DNA of 64,000 nucleotides from Streptomyces sp. HUAS YS2 (GTDB lineage Bacteria > Actinomycetota > Actinomycetes > Streptomycetales > Streptomycetaceae). The notes below the pieces were generated by a model. It was not told the DNA's origin. It did not search any database and saw only the letters and a program-made list of their open reading frames with translations. Both the position numbers and the translations under genes were made by a program. Shown in pieces: positions 26,275-34,379 of the stretch. The stretch lies in NCBI RefSeq assembly GCF_033343995.1, contig NZ_CP137573.1, positions 4,311,001 through 4,375,000 of the forward strand, written 5' to 3'. Positions within the stretch are counted from its first letter, which is position 1; each line of letters opens with the position of its first letter.

Positions 26275-27083
26275 ACGAGGACCAGAACACCGCTGTGACC
26301 ACCACCGAGACCACCACGTCCCGGCGCGGTCGCACGCTGCTGACCGTCGTCCTGCCCGCCGTGCTCGTCGTCGGCGCGATCGGCGGCGGCCTGACGTACA
26401 CCGGCATCACCGTCGCCGGCGCGGACCGCAGCGCGCCCACGCAGGTGTGGGAGAAGCCCGACGCCACCGCCGCCGACAAGGACCCGGCCGCCGAGCTGTT
26501 CTCCCGGGGCAGGGCCACCACCGAGCTGAACAAGCTGCTCCTGCCGGTGCCGGACGGCTACCGACTCGGGCCCGACGTCGACCTGTACGGGAACGACGGC
26601 GAGCTCGACGACAAGCAGGCCGCGGCCCTCGTCAAGGAGGAGGGCAAGGGCCTGGCCGGCAAGAAGCGCCGCGAGTTCGAGAAGCGCGTCGACCGCGCCG
26701 GCATCAAGGGCATCGCCGTCCGTTCGTTCGCCTCGGCGGACAACGACCTCGTCGTGACCGTGCACATCACGCGGATGAAGGACAAGCGCCGGATCCACGA
26801 CATGTACGAGTTGCGGAACGACCTCGCCGAGCTCCTCGAACTGAAGAAGGGGCCGAAGATCGGTGGTCACAAGAACTCCGCCTGCTTCCTGATCCCGGCG
26901 CCCACCGACGTCGAGAAGGACGAGAAGCAGCACCAGCTGGAGGGCATGACCTGCTCCGCGTACGACTCGGAGTTCCTCGTGTCGGTCAGCGCCTCGGGCG
27001 GGAAGCCGTTCGACAAGTCCGCGGTGGCGACGCTGGTGAAGAAGCAGCTCGACCACATCAAGTCCCCGGGGGAGTACGTATGA
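26271..27083 (+). CDS. Membrane-anchored protein, paralogue 2 of 3
   Basis: 270 residues with a GTG start in a GTGA overlap. One TM helix near residues 22-42 (LLTVVLPAVLVVGAIGGGL) is followed by an extracytoplasmic domain containing ELNKLLLPVPDGYRLGPD, the same motif as in its neighbours. Two Cys residues (SACFLIP, MTCSAYD) could form a disulfide. No catalytic motif is evident. It overlaps paralogue 3 by ATGA. Confidence 0.8.
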   Translation: MNEDQNTAVTTTETTTSRRGRTLLTVVLPAVLVVGAIGGGLTYTGITVAGADRSAPTQVWEKPDATAADKDPAAELFSRGRATTELNKLLLPVPDGYRLGPDVDLYGNDGELDDKQAAALVKEEGKGLAGKKRREFEKRVDRAGIKGIAVRSFASADNDLVVTVHITRMKDKRRIHDMYELRNDLAELLELKKGPKIGGHKNSACFLIPAPTDVEKDEKQHQLEGMTCSAYDSEFLVSVSASGGKPFDKSAVATLVKKQLDHIKSPGEYV

Positions 27084-28015
27084 GCGAGCAGACGGACACC
27101 ACCGAGGTGACGGACGCGGTCGAGACCGAGGCCACGGTTCCGGCGCAGGCCGAGTCCCCCGAGGCGGCCCCGGCCCCCAACCCGGCCCCGGCCCCCGAGG
27201 CGGCCCCGGAACCGGCCACGGTCCCGGTCCCCGTGGCCGAAGTCCCCGCCCCCAAGCCCCCGCGCCGCGCCCTCCGGGCCGCGCTGCGCTGGACCGCCGC
27301 CGTCCTCGTGTGCGGCGGTCTCGGTGCCGGTACGGCCATGGGCATCACCGCCATGGAGCGCACCGACGTGCCCGGCCTCGCCACCGAGAGCGACGGCCGC
27401 TGGGACTACCCGAAGCTCAGCCTCCCCGCCCTCCCGGCCGGCGTGCCGCGCCCCTTCACCGACGGCAACGACGGCGAGGTCCACCACGCCGACCTGCGGG
27501 CGCTGCTGCTCCCCGCGCCCGCCGGTGCGAAGCCTGACCCGAAGCTGACCGGCGGCTGGGTCACCACGGACCAGTTCTTCGCCACGTACCCGAAGGAGGC
27601 CCTGCCGGGCCTGAAGCGCGAGGTCGCCGAGACCGCGCTGCGCCACGTCGCGGCGCGCGGCTGGACCGCCCCGGACGGCACCGTCACCCGCGTCCACCTG
27701 CTCCGCTTCAACTCGGTCGCCTTCGCGGAGGACTTCCGGGACGAGGCGCTGAAGACCGGCGTGATGGGCAGCATGGTGCTGCCCACCGGGGTGGAGAACT
27801 GGGAGGACACGGAGGATCTGGCCAGCGAGGTCAAGGTCCCGTACGTCTCCGCGTACGGCTACGACGAGACCGTGCCGTACGGCGCCGAGCAGACCCGCTG
27901 GTCGGTGATCCAGGCCGGCGACACCCTCGGCGTGGTCACGCTGTCCCGCAAGGGCGGGGTCGCGACCGTGCCGTTCCAGCAGACCGTCGCCCTGCAGGCG
28001 CAGCTCCTGGGGTGA
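27080..28015 (+). CDS. Membrane-anchored protein, paralogue 3 of 3
   Basis: 311 residues: a Pro/Ala/Glu-rich N-terminal tail of about 65 residues (APNPAPAPEAAPEPATVPVP), one TM helix (AAVLVCGGLGAGTAMGITAM), and an extracytoplasmic domain with DLRALLLPAPAGAKPDPK, matching the motif in paralogues 1 and 2. Its folded domain is clearly homologous to paralogue 1 (both have a GGWV/DGWVS strand after the motif). A terminator follows. Function unknown. Confidence 0.8.
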   Translation: MSEQTDTTEVTDAVETEATVPAQAESPEAAPAPNPAPAPEAAPEPATVPVPVAEVPAPKPPRRALRAALRWTAAVLVCGGLGAGTAMGITAMERTDVPGLATESDGRWDYPKLSLPALPAGVPRPFTDGNDGEVHHADLRALLLPAPAGAKPDPKLTGGWVTTDQFFATYPKEALPGLKREVAETALRHVAARGWTAPDGTVTRVHLLRFNSVAFAEDFRDEALKTGVMGSMVLPTGVENWEDTEDLASEVKVPYVSAYGYDETVPYGAEQTRWSVIQAGDTLGVVTLSRKGGVATVPFQQTVALQAQLLG

Positions 28016-28038
28016 CCCGCTAGACCCACCTCACAGAG

Positions 28039-28078
28039 AGGGCCGGGCCCCTGCCCACTAAGCTGGGGTCCGGCCCTT
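28039..28078 (+). terminator. Terminator after the three-paralogue operon
   Basis: A 12-14 bp GC-rich inverted repeat (GGGCCGGGCCCC / GGGGTCCGGCCC, one wobble) followed by TTTA lies 24 bp after the last stop. Confidence 0.75.
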
Positions 28079-28109
28079 TACTGCCTTCACCGCTCACGAG
28101 GAGCACTCA

Positions 28110-28208
28110 GTGATCATCTTCTTCGAGACTCTGCTCGCTCTGGTCTGCGTCGCCGTTGTCGCGTTCGCCGGCCTGACCGTGAAGAAGCTGTACCAGGGCC
28201 AGCGCTGA
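28110..28208 (+). CDS. 32-residue single-helix membrane miniprotein
   Basis: A GTG-initiated ORF with a good GAGGAG ribosome site 8 nt upstream. It encodes a hydrophobic helix (IIFFETLLALVCVAVVAFAG) and a short basic tail (LTVKKLYQGQR). It has its own space between a terminator and the nitrobindin-like gene. I recall similar tiny ORFs upstream of this gene in other Streptomyces. Possibly a regulatory or accessory membrane peptide; function unknown. Confidence 0.65.
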   Translation: MIIFFETLLALVCVAVVAFAGLTVKKLYQGQR

Positions 28209-28242
28209 GACCCGTACCACCACACATCGCGAGAGCAGCCCC

Positions 28243-28815
28243 ATGATCGAGATTCCGTCCGACCTCAACCCGGACCTCGTCCCGCTGGCGTTCCTCCTCG
28301 GCACGTGGGAAGGCGCGGGTGTCGCCGACTTCCCCGGCGCGGAGAAGTGCAACTTCGGGCAGTCCGTGACGTTCAGCCACGACGGCCGGGACTTCATCGA
28401 GTACCACTCGCACTCCTGGGTCCTGGACAACGAGGGCAACAAGGTCCGCCCGCTGGAGAGCGAGAGCGGCTACTGGCGCATCGACAAGGACCGCAAGGTC
28501 GAGGTCGTCATGGTCCGTGACCAGGGCATCGTCGAGATCTGGTACGGCGAGCTGGCCGACAAGAAGCCGCAGATCGACCTGGTGACCGACGCCGTCGCGC
28601 GCACCCAGGGCGCCGACCCGTACAGCGGTGGCAAGCGGCTCTACGGCTACGTGAAGAGCGACCTGATGTGGGTGGGCGAGAAGGCCACCCCCGAGGTCGA
28701 ACTGCGCCCCTACATGTCGGCGCACCTGAAGAAGGTCGTCACGCCGGAGGAGGTCGCGGAGATGGCGCGCAACCTTCCCGACATGCCGGACGACGGCATC
28801 GCCTTCTTCCGTTAG
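28243..28815 (+). CDS. FABP-family / nitrobindin-like heme-binding protein
   Basis: A 190-residue DUF1794/nitrobindin-like beta-barrel. The family motif GTWEGAGVADFPG is near residue 25, followed by strands (FIEYHSHSWVLD, GYWRIDKDRKVEVVMVRDQG) typical of the ten-stranded barrel. Characterised members bind ferric heme and isomerise peroxynitrite. It lies 43 bp upstream of nur, a common gene order in Streptomyces by my recollection. Confidence 0.87.
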   Translation: MIEIPSDLNPDLVPLAFLLGTWEGAGVADFPGAEKCNFGQSVTFSHDGRDFIEYHSHSWVLDNEGNKVRPLESESGYWRIDKDRKVEVVMVRDQGIVEIWYGELADKKPQIDLVTDAVARTQGADPYSGGKRLYGYVKSDLMWVGEKATPEVELRPYMSAHLKKVVTPEEVAEMARNLPDMPDDGIAFFR

Positions 28816-28858
28816 GAAGGCTCTCGGCGCTTCCGCCACGCCCTCATACACTGGGGGC

Positions 28859-29296
28859 GTGGTGAGCACCGACTGGAAGAGCGACCTGCGGCAGCGCGGC
28901 TACCGGCTGACGCCCCAGCGCCAGCTTGTCCTGGAGGCGGTGGACGCGCTCGAACACGCGACGCCCGACGCCATCCTCGTCGAGGTGCGCAAGACCGCCT
29001 CGGGCGTCAACATCTCCACCGTCTACCGGACCCTGGAGCTCCTGGAGGAGCTGGGTCTGGTCAGCCACGCCCATCTGGGACACGGTGCGCCGACGTACCA
29101 CCTCGCCGACCGGCACCACCACCTGCACCTGGTCTGCCGGGACTGCGAAAGCGTCATCGAGGCGGACGTCGAGGTGGCCGCGGAGTTCACCGGGAAGCTG
29201 CGCGGGACCTTCGGCTTCGAGACCGACATGAAGCACTTCGCGATCTTCGGCCGCTGCCGGGACTGCGCCGCGAAGGCCGCCGGTACCGAGTCGTAG
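28859..29296 (+). CDS. nur: Nickel-responsive Fur-family regulator Nur
   Basis: A 145-residue Fur-family repressor. All metal ligands described for S. coelicolor Nur are present. The Ni site is H70, H72 and H126; the M site is H33, H86, H88 and H90. CxxC motifs are also visible (C93-x2-C96 and CRDC near the end). Nur represses nickel uptake genes and controls sodF/sodN in response to nickel. Two in-frame GTG codons (28859, 28862) are possible starts; I used the first, which reproduces the ligand numbering. The winged helix includes NISTVYRTLELLEELG. Confidence 0.93.
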   Translation: MVSTDWKSDLRQRGYRLTPQRQLVLEAVDALEHATPDAILVEVRKTASGVNISTVYRTLELLEELGLVSHAHLGHGAPTYHLADRHHHLHLVCRDCESVIEADVEVAAEFTGKLRGTFGFETDMKHFAIFGRCRDCAAKAAGTES

Positions 29297-29306
29297 GCTT
29301 TCTTCC

Positions 29307-30290
29307 ATGCAGCGACATTCAACGCACAGCCCTCTGCTGTCCCTGCCCGGCGCCGTCCCCGCCGAAGGCCGTGACGAAGGCGTCGCCGCGCACTACGGCG
29401 ATCTGTTCCGCGAGCAGCGCGCCCTCGCCGACGGCACCGGATTCGTCGACCTCTCGCACCGCGGCGTCGTCGCCGTCACCGGCGACGACCGGCTGAGCTG
29501 GCTGCACCTGCTGCTCACCCAGCACGTCAGCGATCTCCCCGTGGGCCGTGCCACCGAGGCGCTGATCCTCTCCGCGAACGGCCACATCGAGCACGCGCTG
29601 TACCTCGTCGACGACGGCGAGACGGTGTGGGCGCACGTCGAGCCGGGCACGCAGGCCGAGCTGCTCGCGTACCTGGAGTCGATGAAGTTCTTCTACCGGG
29701 TGGAGGTCGCTGACCGTACGGACGACTTCGCCGTGGTCCATCTGCCGGCCGGTTCGATCGCCGAGGTGCCGGAGGGTGTCGTCGTACGGGAGACCCCGCA
29801 CGGCCGCGACCTGTTCCTGCCCCGCGCCGACCTCGAGTCCTTCGCGGCCTCCCACGGCCCGGCGGCCGGCATCCTCGCGTACGAGGCGCTGCGGATCGAG
29901 GCGCACCAGCCCCGGCTCGGCGCGGAGACCGACCACCGGACCATCCCGCACGAGCTCGGCTGGATCGGCACCGCCGTCCATCTGCAGAAGGGCTGCTACC
30001 GGGGCCAGGAGACGGTCGCCCGGGTGCAGAACCTCGGCAAGCCGCCGCGTCGGCTGGTCTTCCTGCACCTGGACGGCAGCGAGGTCCACCTGCCGGGGCA
30101 CGGCGCGCCGGTCCGGCTGGCCGCCGACGGGGCCGAGGGCCGTCAGCTCGGGTTCGTCACCAGCTCGGGACGGCACCACGAGCTGGGGCCGATCGCGCTG
30201 GCGCTGGTGAAGCGGAACGTGCCGGTGGACGCGCCGCTGCTGGTGGGCGAGAAGACGGCCGCCGCGCAGGAGGTCGTCGTCGAGCCGTAG
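29307..30290 (+). CDS. ygfZ: YgfZ/GcvT-like folate-binding protein
   Basis: A 327-residue protein of the YgfZ family (tetrahydrofolate-dependent factor in Fe-S cluster enzyme maintenance). The hallmark K-G-C-Y-x-G-Q-E is present in HLQKGCYRGQETVARV. The N-terminal GcvT-like region includes LSHRGVVAVTGDDRLSWLHL. It starts 10 bp after nur, so it is probably in the nitrobindin-like/nur transcription unit. The gap to dtd holds an imperfect ~20-bp direct repeat (CCGGGGCCGGGCCTC / CCGGGGCCGGCCTC). Confidence 0.9.
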   Translation: MQRHSTHSPLLSLPGAVPAEGRDEGVAAHYGDLFREQRALADGTGFVDLSHRGVVAVTGDDRLSWLHLLLTQHVSDLPVGRATEALILSANGHIEHALYLVDDGETVWAHVEPGTQAELLAYLESMKFFYRVEVADRTDDFAVVHLPAGSIAEVPEGVVVRETPHGRDLFLPRADLESFAASHGPAAGILAYEALRIEAHQPRLGAETDHRTIPHELGWIGTAVHLQKGCYRGQETVARVQNLGKPPRRLVFLHLDGSEVHLPGHGAPVRLAADGAEGRQLGFVTSSGRHHELGPIALALVKRNVPVDAPLLVGEKTAAAQEVVVEP

Positions 30291-30349
30291 GGCTCGTACG
30301 ACCCGGGGCCGGGCCTCGGGGCTCGTGAAACCGGGGCCGGCCTCAGGGA

Positions 30350-30775
30350 TCAGATTTCGAGCAGCACCGTGAACGGGCCGTCGTTCGTGAGCGAGACGCG
30401 CATCTTCGCTCCGAACCGGCCCGTCTCCACCTGCGCCCCGAGCGCCCGCAGCTGCGCCACCACCTCGTCGACGAGCGGCTCGGCGACCGGTCCGGGTGCG
30501 GCGGCGTTCCAGGTGGGACGGCGGCCCTTGCGCGCGTCCCCGTAGAGGGTGAACTGAGAAATCACCAGCAAGGGGGCGTTCACGTCCGAACAGGACTTCT
30601 CGCCGTCGAGCATCCGTACGCTCCACAGCTTCCTGGCCAGCTGCGCGGCCTTCTCCGGCGTGTCGTCGTGGGTGACTCCCACCAGCACGCACAAGCCCTC
30701 ACCGACGATCTCACCGACGGTCTCTCCTGCGACGACGACGCTCGCGCCGTCCACCCTCTGCACCACTGCACGCAT
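30350..30775 (-). CDS. dtd: D-aminoacyl-tRNA deacylase
   Basis: A 141-residue Dtd that removes D-amino acids (and glycine from tRNA-Ala) mischarged on tRNA. Motifs: the SQFTLYGD signature with its catalytic Thr, and C-terminal NDGPFTVLLE in place of the more usual NxGPVT (Val to Phe). The start at 30775 (MRAVVQRVDGASVVV) is canonical for the family; upstream in-frame sequence is a shadow of rsiG. It is divergent from rsiG. Confidence 0.93.
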   Translation of the reverse strand: MRAVVQRVDGASVVVAGETVGEIVGEGLCVLVGVTHDDTPEKAAQLARKLWSVRMLDGEKSCSDVNAPLLVISQFTLYGDARKGRRPTWNAAAPGPVAEPLVDEVVAQLRALGAQVETGRFGAKMRVSLTNDGPFTVLLEI

Positions 30776-30892
30776 ACGTACCAACCTATCTGGGGCCGAA
30801 CGGGTGCAGAGCGCCTGCACGTGCACATGCAGGAGTGGCACCATGCCTCTCAGGCGGTGCGTCGCGCACCGGACGAGGGATGGGGTCAAGAC

Positions 30893-31492
30893 ATGAGTGC
30901 ACCTGGCGCCGGGCAGACGCCGTACAGCACCCGAGTCGACGGCGGCGGCACGACAGTGCGTCCGCCCATGCAGCGGTCCGCCGAGCCCGGTCCCGGCTAC
31001 CTCCCGCGGCCCGAGCTGGCCGCGCTGCGGCTGCCGGAACTGCGGGCGCTGCGCCGCGACGCGCAGGGCGACGAGGCGGACCTGAGCTACGTACGGCGGA
31101 TGCTGCAGGGCCGGATCGACATCCTGCGGGCCGAGCTGGCGCGCCGGTCCGACCCGGCGGCGCCGGCGGTGGACCGGCTGTCGGAGCTCTCGGAGATCCT
31201 CGCGGACGCGCCGTCGCGGCTGCGCACGTCGGCGCGGCACGTGACGCTGTCGACGCCGCGGGGCGAGGAGTACCGGCGGCTCGCGTCCGAGATGCTGTCC
31301 GAGGTGGAGCTGTCGGACCTGGGCGCGCGCACGGACGACGAACTGCACACGGCCATGGGCCGGCTGGCCGGGTACGAGCAGCAGGTGTCGCGGCGCCGGC
31401 AGCAGCTCCAGCGGACGGCGGACGACTGCAGCGCGGAGATCGCCCGCCGGTACCGCGAGGGCGAGGCGCAGGTCGACGACCTGCTGACCTGA
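30893..31492 (+). CDS. rsiG: RsiG, c-di-GMP-dependent anti-sigma factor for WhiG
   Basis: A 199-residue coiled-coil protein. It carries both copies of the c-di-GMP-binding signature E(X)3S(X)2R(X)3Q(X)3D: E61-S65-R68-Q72-D76 in the first long helix and E162-S166-R169-Q173-D177 in the last. This pair is diagnostic of RsiG, which with two c-di-GMP molecules sequesters the sporulation sigma factor WhiG in Streptomyces. The N-terminal ~35 residues are disordered. The start ATG at 30893 is chosen; an upstream ATG would extend into Arg-rich sequence. The last 23 bp of the gene are repeated just after the stop. Confidence 0.9.
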   Translation: MSAPGAGQTPYSTRVDGGGTTVRPPMQRSAEPGPGYLPRPELAALRLPELRALRRDAQGDEADLSYVRRMLQGRIDILRAELARRSDPAAPAVDRLSELSEILADAPSRLRTSARHVTLSTPRGEEYRRLASEMLSEVELSDLGARTDDELHTAMGRLAGYEQQVSRRRQQLQRTADDCSAEIARRYREGEAQVDDLLT

Positions 31493-31523
31493 GACCCCGG
31501 GGTGGACGACCTGCTGACCTGAG
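31473..31523 (+). repeat. Direct duplication of the rsiG 3' end
   Basis: The final codons of rsiG, including the stop (GACGACCTGCTGACCTGAG), recur 29 bp downstream after a GGTGGACG variant. Both copies end in CTGACCTGAG followed by GACCCCG or GTCCCG. The second copy is untranslated. Confidence 0.8.
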
Positions 31524-31537
31524 GTCCCGTACGAGAG

Positions 31538-32296
31538 TCAGCGCGTCCGGCGGGCGAACAGCCCGCCCGACGCGGCGACCGCCACCACCAGCAGCCCCGC
31601 GCACCAGGCCAGCGCGACCCACGGCGTGGAGCCGACCGGCTGGTCGAGCAGCAGCCCGCGCAGGGACTCGATCAGTGGGGTGACCGGCTGGTGCTCGGAG
31701 AAGCCGTGCAGCCAGGACGGCATGGTCTCGATCGGCACGAACGCGCTGCTCGGGTAGGGCAGGAACATCACGAAGAAGGTGAACCCGCCCGCCGCCTCGG
31801 GCGTTCTGGCGAGCAGCCCGGCCGCCGCCGACAGCCACGACACGGCCGTGATGTACGCGACGAGCAGACCGAGCGCGGCGAGCCAACCGAGCGGACCGGC
31901 CGCGGGCCGGAAGCCGATGAGGAACGCGACGCCGAGGACGAGCGTCGTGGCGACCAGGTTGCGGGCGACGCTGGCGCCGACGTGGCCGGCGAGGATCGCC
32001 GTGCCGCCGATGTCGAGCGAGCGGAACCGGTCGACGATGCCGCCCTTCATGTCGTCGCTGACGGCGACCGCGGTACTGGCCGCGCCGAAGCCCGAGCACA
32101 GGACGAGGACGCCGGGGACGACGTACGTCACGTACTGCGTCCCGGTCTCGATGGCGCCGCCGAAGAAGTAGACGAAGATCAGCATCAGCATGACGGGCAG
32201 CAGGATCGACGTGATGACCGCGTCGACGTTGCGGCGGCTCAGGCGCAGGCTGCGCCCGGTCATCGTGAGGGCGCTGGACATGAGGGCGCTAGACAT
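31538..32296 (-). CDS. ABC-2 type exporter permease (DrrB-like)
   Basis: A 252-residue ABC-2 permease with six hydrophobic segments (first VITSILLPVMLMLIFVYFFG, last WCAGLLVVAVAASGGLF) and the short VDRFRSLDIGGTAILAGH cytoplasmic coupling helix typical of DrrB/NodJ proteins. It overlaps the ATPase stop by 8 bp, so the pair is one operon. The N-terminus contains a small internal repeat (MSSALMSSAL) that makes the exact start ambiguous between two ATGs. Confidence 0.88.
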   Translation of the reverse strand: MSSALMSSALTMTGRSLRLSRRNVDAVITSILLPVMLMLIFVYFFGGAIETGTQYVTYVVPGVLVLCSGFGAASTAVAVSDDMKGGIVDRFRSLDIGGTAILAGHVGASVARNLVATTLVLGVAFLIGFRPAAGPLGWLAALGLLVAYITAVSWLSAAAGLLARTPEAAGGFTFFVMFLPYPSSAFVPIETMPSWLHGFSEHQPVTPLIESLRGLLLDQPVGSTPWVALAWCAGLLVVAVAASGGLFARRTR

Positions 32297-33233
32297 GGGT
32301 GAGCTGCTCCTTCTCGGTGAGTGCGAGGAAGACGTCGTCGAGGGTCGCGGTGTGGAGTGAGAAGCGGGCGATGTCGGTGCGCTCGGGGTCGAGTTCGTCG
32401 AGCAGGGCCCGGACGTGGGCGGCGGTGCCGTCGGTGGGGACGCCGAGGGTGAGCGTCTCGCGGGAGCGGTGGAGGGCGGCCCGCCCGGCGAGGCGCAGCG
32501 CGGCGCGCTCGTAGTCGGCGGTGGTGGCGAGGACGAGGTCGAGGCGGTGGCCGGCGACCCGGGCCTTGAGTTCCGCGGCGGTGCCCTCGGCGACGACGCG
32601 GCCGGCGTCCATGACGGCGATCCGGTCGGCGAGGAGGTCGGCCTCCTCCAGGTACTGGGTGGTGAGGAAGACCGTGGTGCCGCCCTCGGCGAGGTCCCTG
32701 ACGACCTGCCAGAGCTCCTGGCGGCTGCGCGGGTCGAGGCCGGTGGTGGGCTCGTCCAGGAAGATCACCTCGGCGTCGCGGACGAGTCCGGCGGCGAGGT
32801 CGAGGCGCCGACGCATGCCGCCCGAGTACGTACGGGCCGGGCGGCGGCCGGCGTCGGCGAGGTCGAACCGCTCCAGGAGTTCTGTGGCGCGCCGGTCGGC
32901 GGCGGTACGGGAGAGGCCGGAGAGCCGGGCCATCATGCGCAGGTTCTCGGCGCCGGTCTGGAGTTCGTCGACGGCGGCGAACTGGCCGGTGAGGCTGATG
33001 GCGCGGCGGACGGCGGAGCGTTCGGCGCGTACGTCGTGGCCGGCGACGCGGGCCCGGCCGGCGTCGGCGTCGGTGAGGGTGGCGAGGATCCGGACGGTGG
33101 TGGTCTTGCCGGCACCGTTGGGGCCGAGCAGCGAGAAGACGGTGCCGGACTCGACGCGCAGGTCGATCGAGTCGAGGACCTGGAGGTCGCGATAGGCCTT
33201 GCGGAGGCCGGTGGCCTCGATGGCGGGTGGCAT
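32289..33233 (-). CDS. ABC exporter ATP-binding protein (DrrA-like)
   Basis: A 314-residue ATPase of the daunorubicin-resistance DrrA type. Walker A is GPNGAGKTT, signature TYSGGMRRRLDLAAGL, Walker B VIFLDEPTTGLDP, with a C-terminal regulatory extension of ~90 residues. The start at 33233 (MPPAIEATGLRKAYRDLQVL) is followed by the canonical A-loop. It is divergent from a TetR regulator with an operator-like palindrome between them, so this is probably a TetR-controlled drug exporter. Confidence 0.92.
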   Translation of the reverse strand: MPPAIEATGLRKAYRDLQVLDSIDLRVESGTVFSLLGPNGAGKTTTVRILATLTDADAGRARVAGHDVRAERSAVRRAISLTGQFAAVDELQTGAENLRMMARLSGLSRTAADRRATELLERFDLADAGRRPARTYSGGMRRRLDLAAGLVRDAEVIFLDEPTTGLDPRSRQELWQVVRDLAEGGTTVFLTTQYLEEADLLADRIAVMDAGRVVAEGTAAELKARVAGHRLDLVLATTADYERAALRLAGRAALHRSRETLTLGVPTDGTAAHVRALLDELDPERTDIARFSLHTATLDDVFLALTEKEQLTHV

Positions 33234-33267
33234 GGGTTTCCCCCTCGTGAGCGCACGGAACGGTACT

Positions 33268-33282
33268 GCGTATGGCATACGC
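33268..33282. promoter_or_regulatory. Palindrome between ABC exporter and TetR genes, likely operator
   Basis: GCGTATGGCATACGC, 7-bp arms around one base. A related half (GTTACGCATTAC) follows at 33297-33308. It lies in the divergent promoter region and is the best candidate for TetR binding. Confidence 0.6.
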
Positions 33283-33312
33283 GTTACTGTGTAAGGGTTA
33301 CGCATTACTAGG

Positions 33313-34164
33313 ATGGCCGTCAAGCACGAGGTGTGGAGGCGGGCGAGGATGGCGGACGAGGCGGACCGGAGCGGTACCGGCGCCGGTGGCGGTGGGCCTG
33401 CGGGCGGGGGCGGGGCCGCCGACGGCGGAACCTTCCTGCCGCCGAGCATCGAGGCGGCGTGGGGCCTGCGGGAGCGCCCGTCCAAGGGCCCGAAGCCCGG
33501 TCTCACCCTCGACCGGATCGTCGACGCGGCCATGGCCGTCGCCTCGGCGGAGGGCCTGGACGCGGTCTCCATGGGCCGGGTCGCCAAGGAGCTCGGCGTC
33601 TCGACGATGTCCCTGTACCGGTACGTCGGCGCGAAGAGCGAGCTGCACGTGCTGATGCAGGACGCGGCGACCGGCGCGCCGCCGCCCGACCTCTTCCCGC
33701 CCGACGCCGACTGGCGCGAGGCTCTGGGGCGGTGGGCCTGGTCGATGCGCGAGGTCTACCACCGCAATCTCTGGGCGCTCCGCCTCCCCACCTCCGGCCC
33801 GCCCGCGACGCCGCACATGGTCGCGTGGTGGGAATGGGGGCTGCGGGCGCTCGCGGACACCGGGCTCGACGAGGGCACGAAGGTGTCGTTGATGATGCTG
33901 GTCGGCGGCTACGTGCGGAGCGAGGCGCTGATGATGGCGGACGTCGCCGCGGTGATCGCCACCAGCGGCGAGCGCCCGGAACAGGTTCTCTCCCGGTACG
34001 GCCACACACTGCGCCGCCTCGCCGACCCGGAGCGGTACCCGGCCGTCACCCGGGTGCTCGACGCCGGCGTCATGGACGAGGCCGACGAGCCGGACTACGA
34101 GTTCCGCTTCGGCCTGGAGCGGCTGCTCGACGGGATCGCCGTACTGGTGGAGGGGAAGAAGTGA
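33313..34164 (+). CDS. TetR-family regulator (TetR_C tetracycline-type)
   Basis: A 283-residue TetR regulator. The helix-turn-helix is at about residues 62-108 (LTLDRIVDAAMAVASAEGLD, MGRVAKELGVSTMSLYRYVG), and the C-terminal domain matches the TetR_C_1 class (PTSGPPATPHMVAWWEWGLR). A long Gly/Ala-rich N-terminal extension (~45 residues) precedes the HTH; the true start could be the ATG at 33349. It is divergent from the DrrAB-like exporter and likely represses it. Its stop overlaps a truncated TetR gene. Confidence 0.88.
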   Translation: MAVKHEVWRRARMADEADRSGTGAGGGGPAGGGGAADGGTFLPPSIEAAWGLRERPSKGPKPGLTLDRIVDAAMAVASAEGLDAVSMGRVAKELGVSTMSLYRYVGAKSELHVLMQDAATGAPPPDLFPPDADWREALGRWAWSMREVYHRNLWALRLPTSGPPATPHMVAWWEWGLRALADTGLDEGTKVSLMMLVGGYVRSEALMMADVAAVIATSGERPEQVLSRYGHTLRRLADPERYPAVTRVLDAGVMDEADEPDYEFRFGLERLLDGIAVLVEGKK

Positions 34165-34379
34165 GCGGGCTGCGCGAGCGGAAGAAGGAGCGGACCCGGC
34201 AGGCCATCTCGGACGCGGCCGTCGCGCTCTTCCTGGAGAAGGGCTTCGACGCGGTGTCCGTCGGCGAGGTAGCCGCCGCGGCGGAGTTCTCCAGGCCGAC
34301 GCTCTTCCGGGCGGTGTCCGGGCTCGACGTCGTCCACGCGCGCCCGCTGCCCGAGAGCCTGGCCGCTCAGCCCTCCTGA
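34161..34379 (+). pseudogene. Truncated TetR regulator (HTH only)
   Basis: A GTG-started ORF of 72 residues in a GTGA overlap with the upstream TetR. It has a complete TetR helix-turn-helix (ERTRQAISDAAVALFLEKGF, VGEVAAAAEFSRPTLFRAVS) and then diverges and stops after DVVHARPLPESLAAQPS. The ~120-residue ligand domain is missing and the 3' end overlaps the convergent LysR gene. This looks like a deletion remnant, though a short DNA-binding protein made from it cannot be excluded. Confidence 0.65.
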
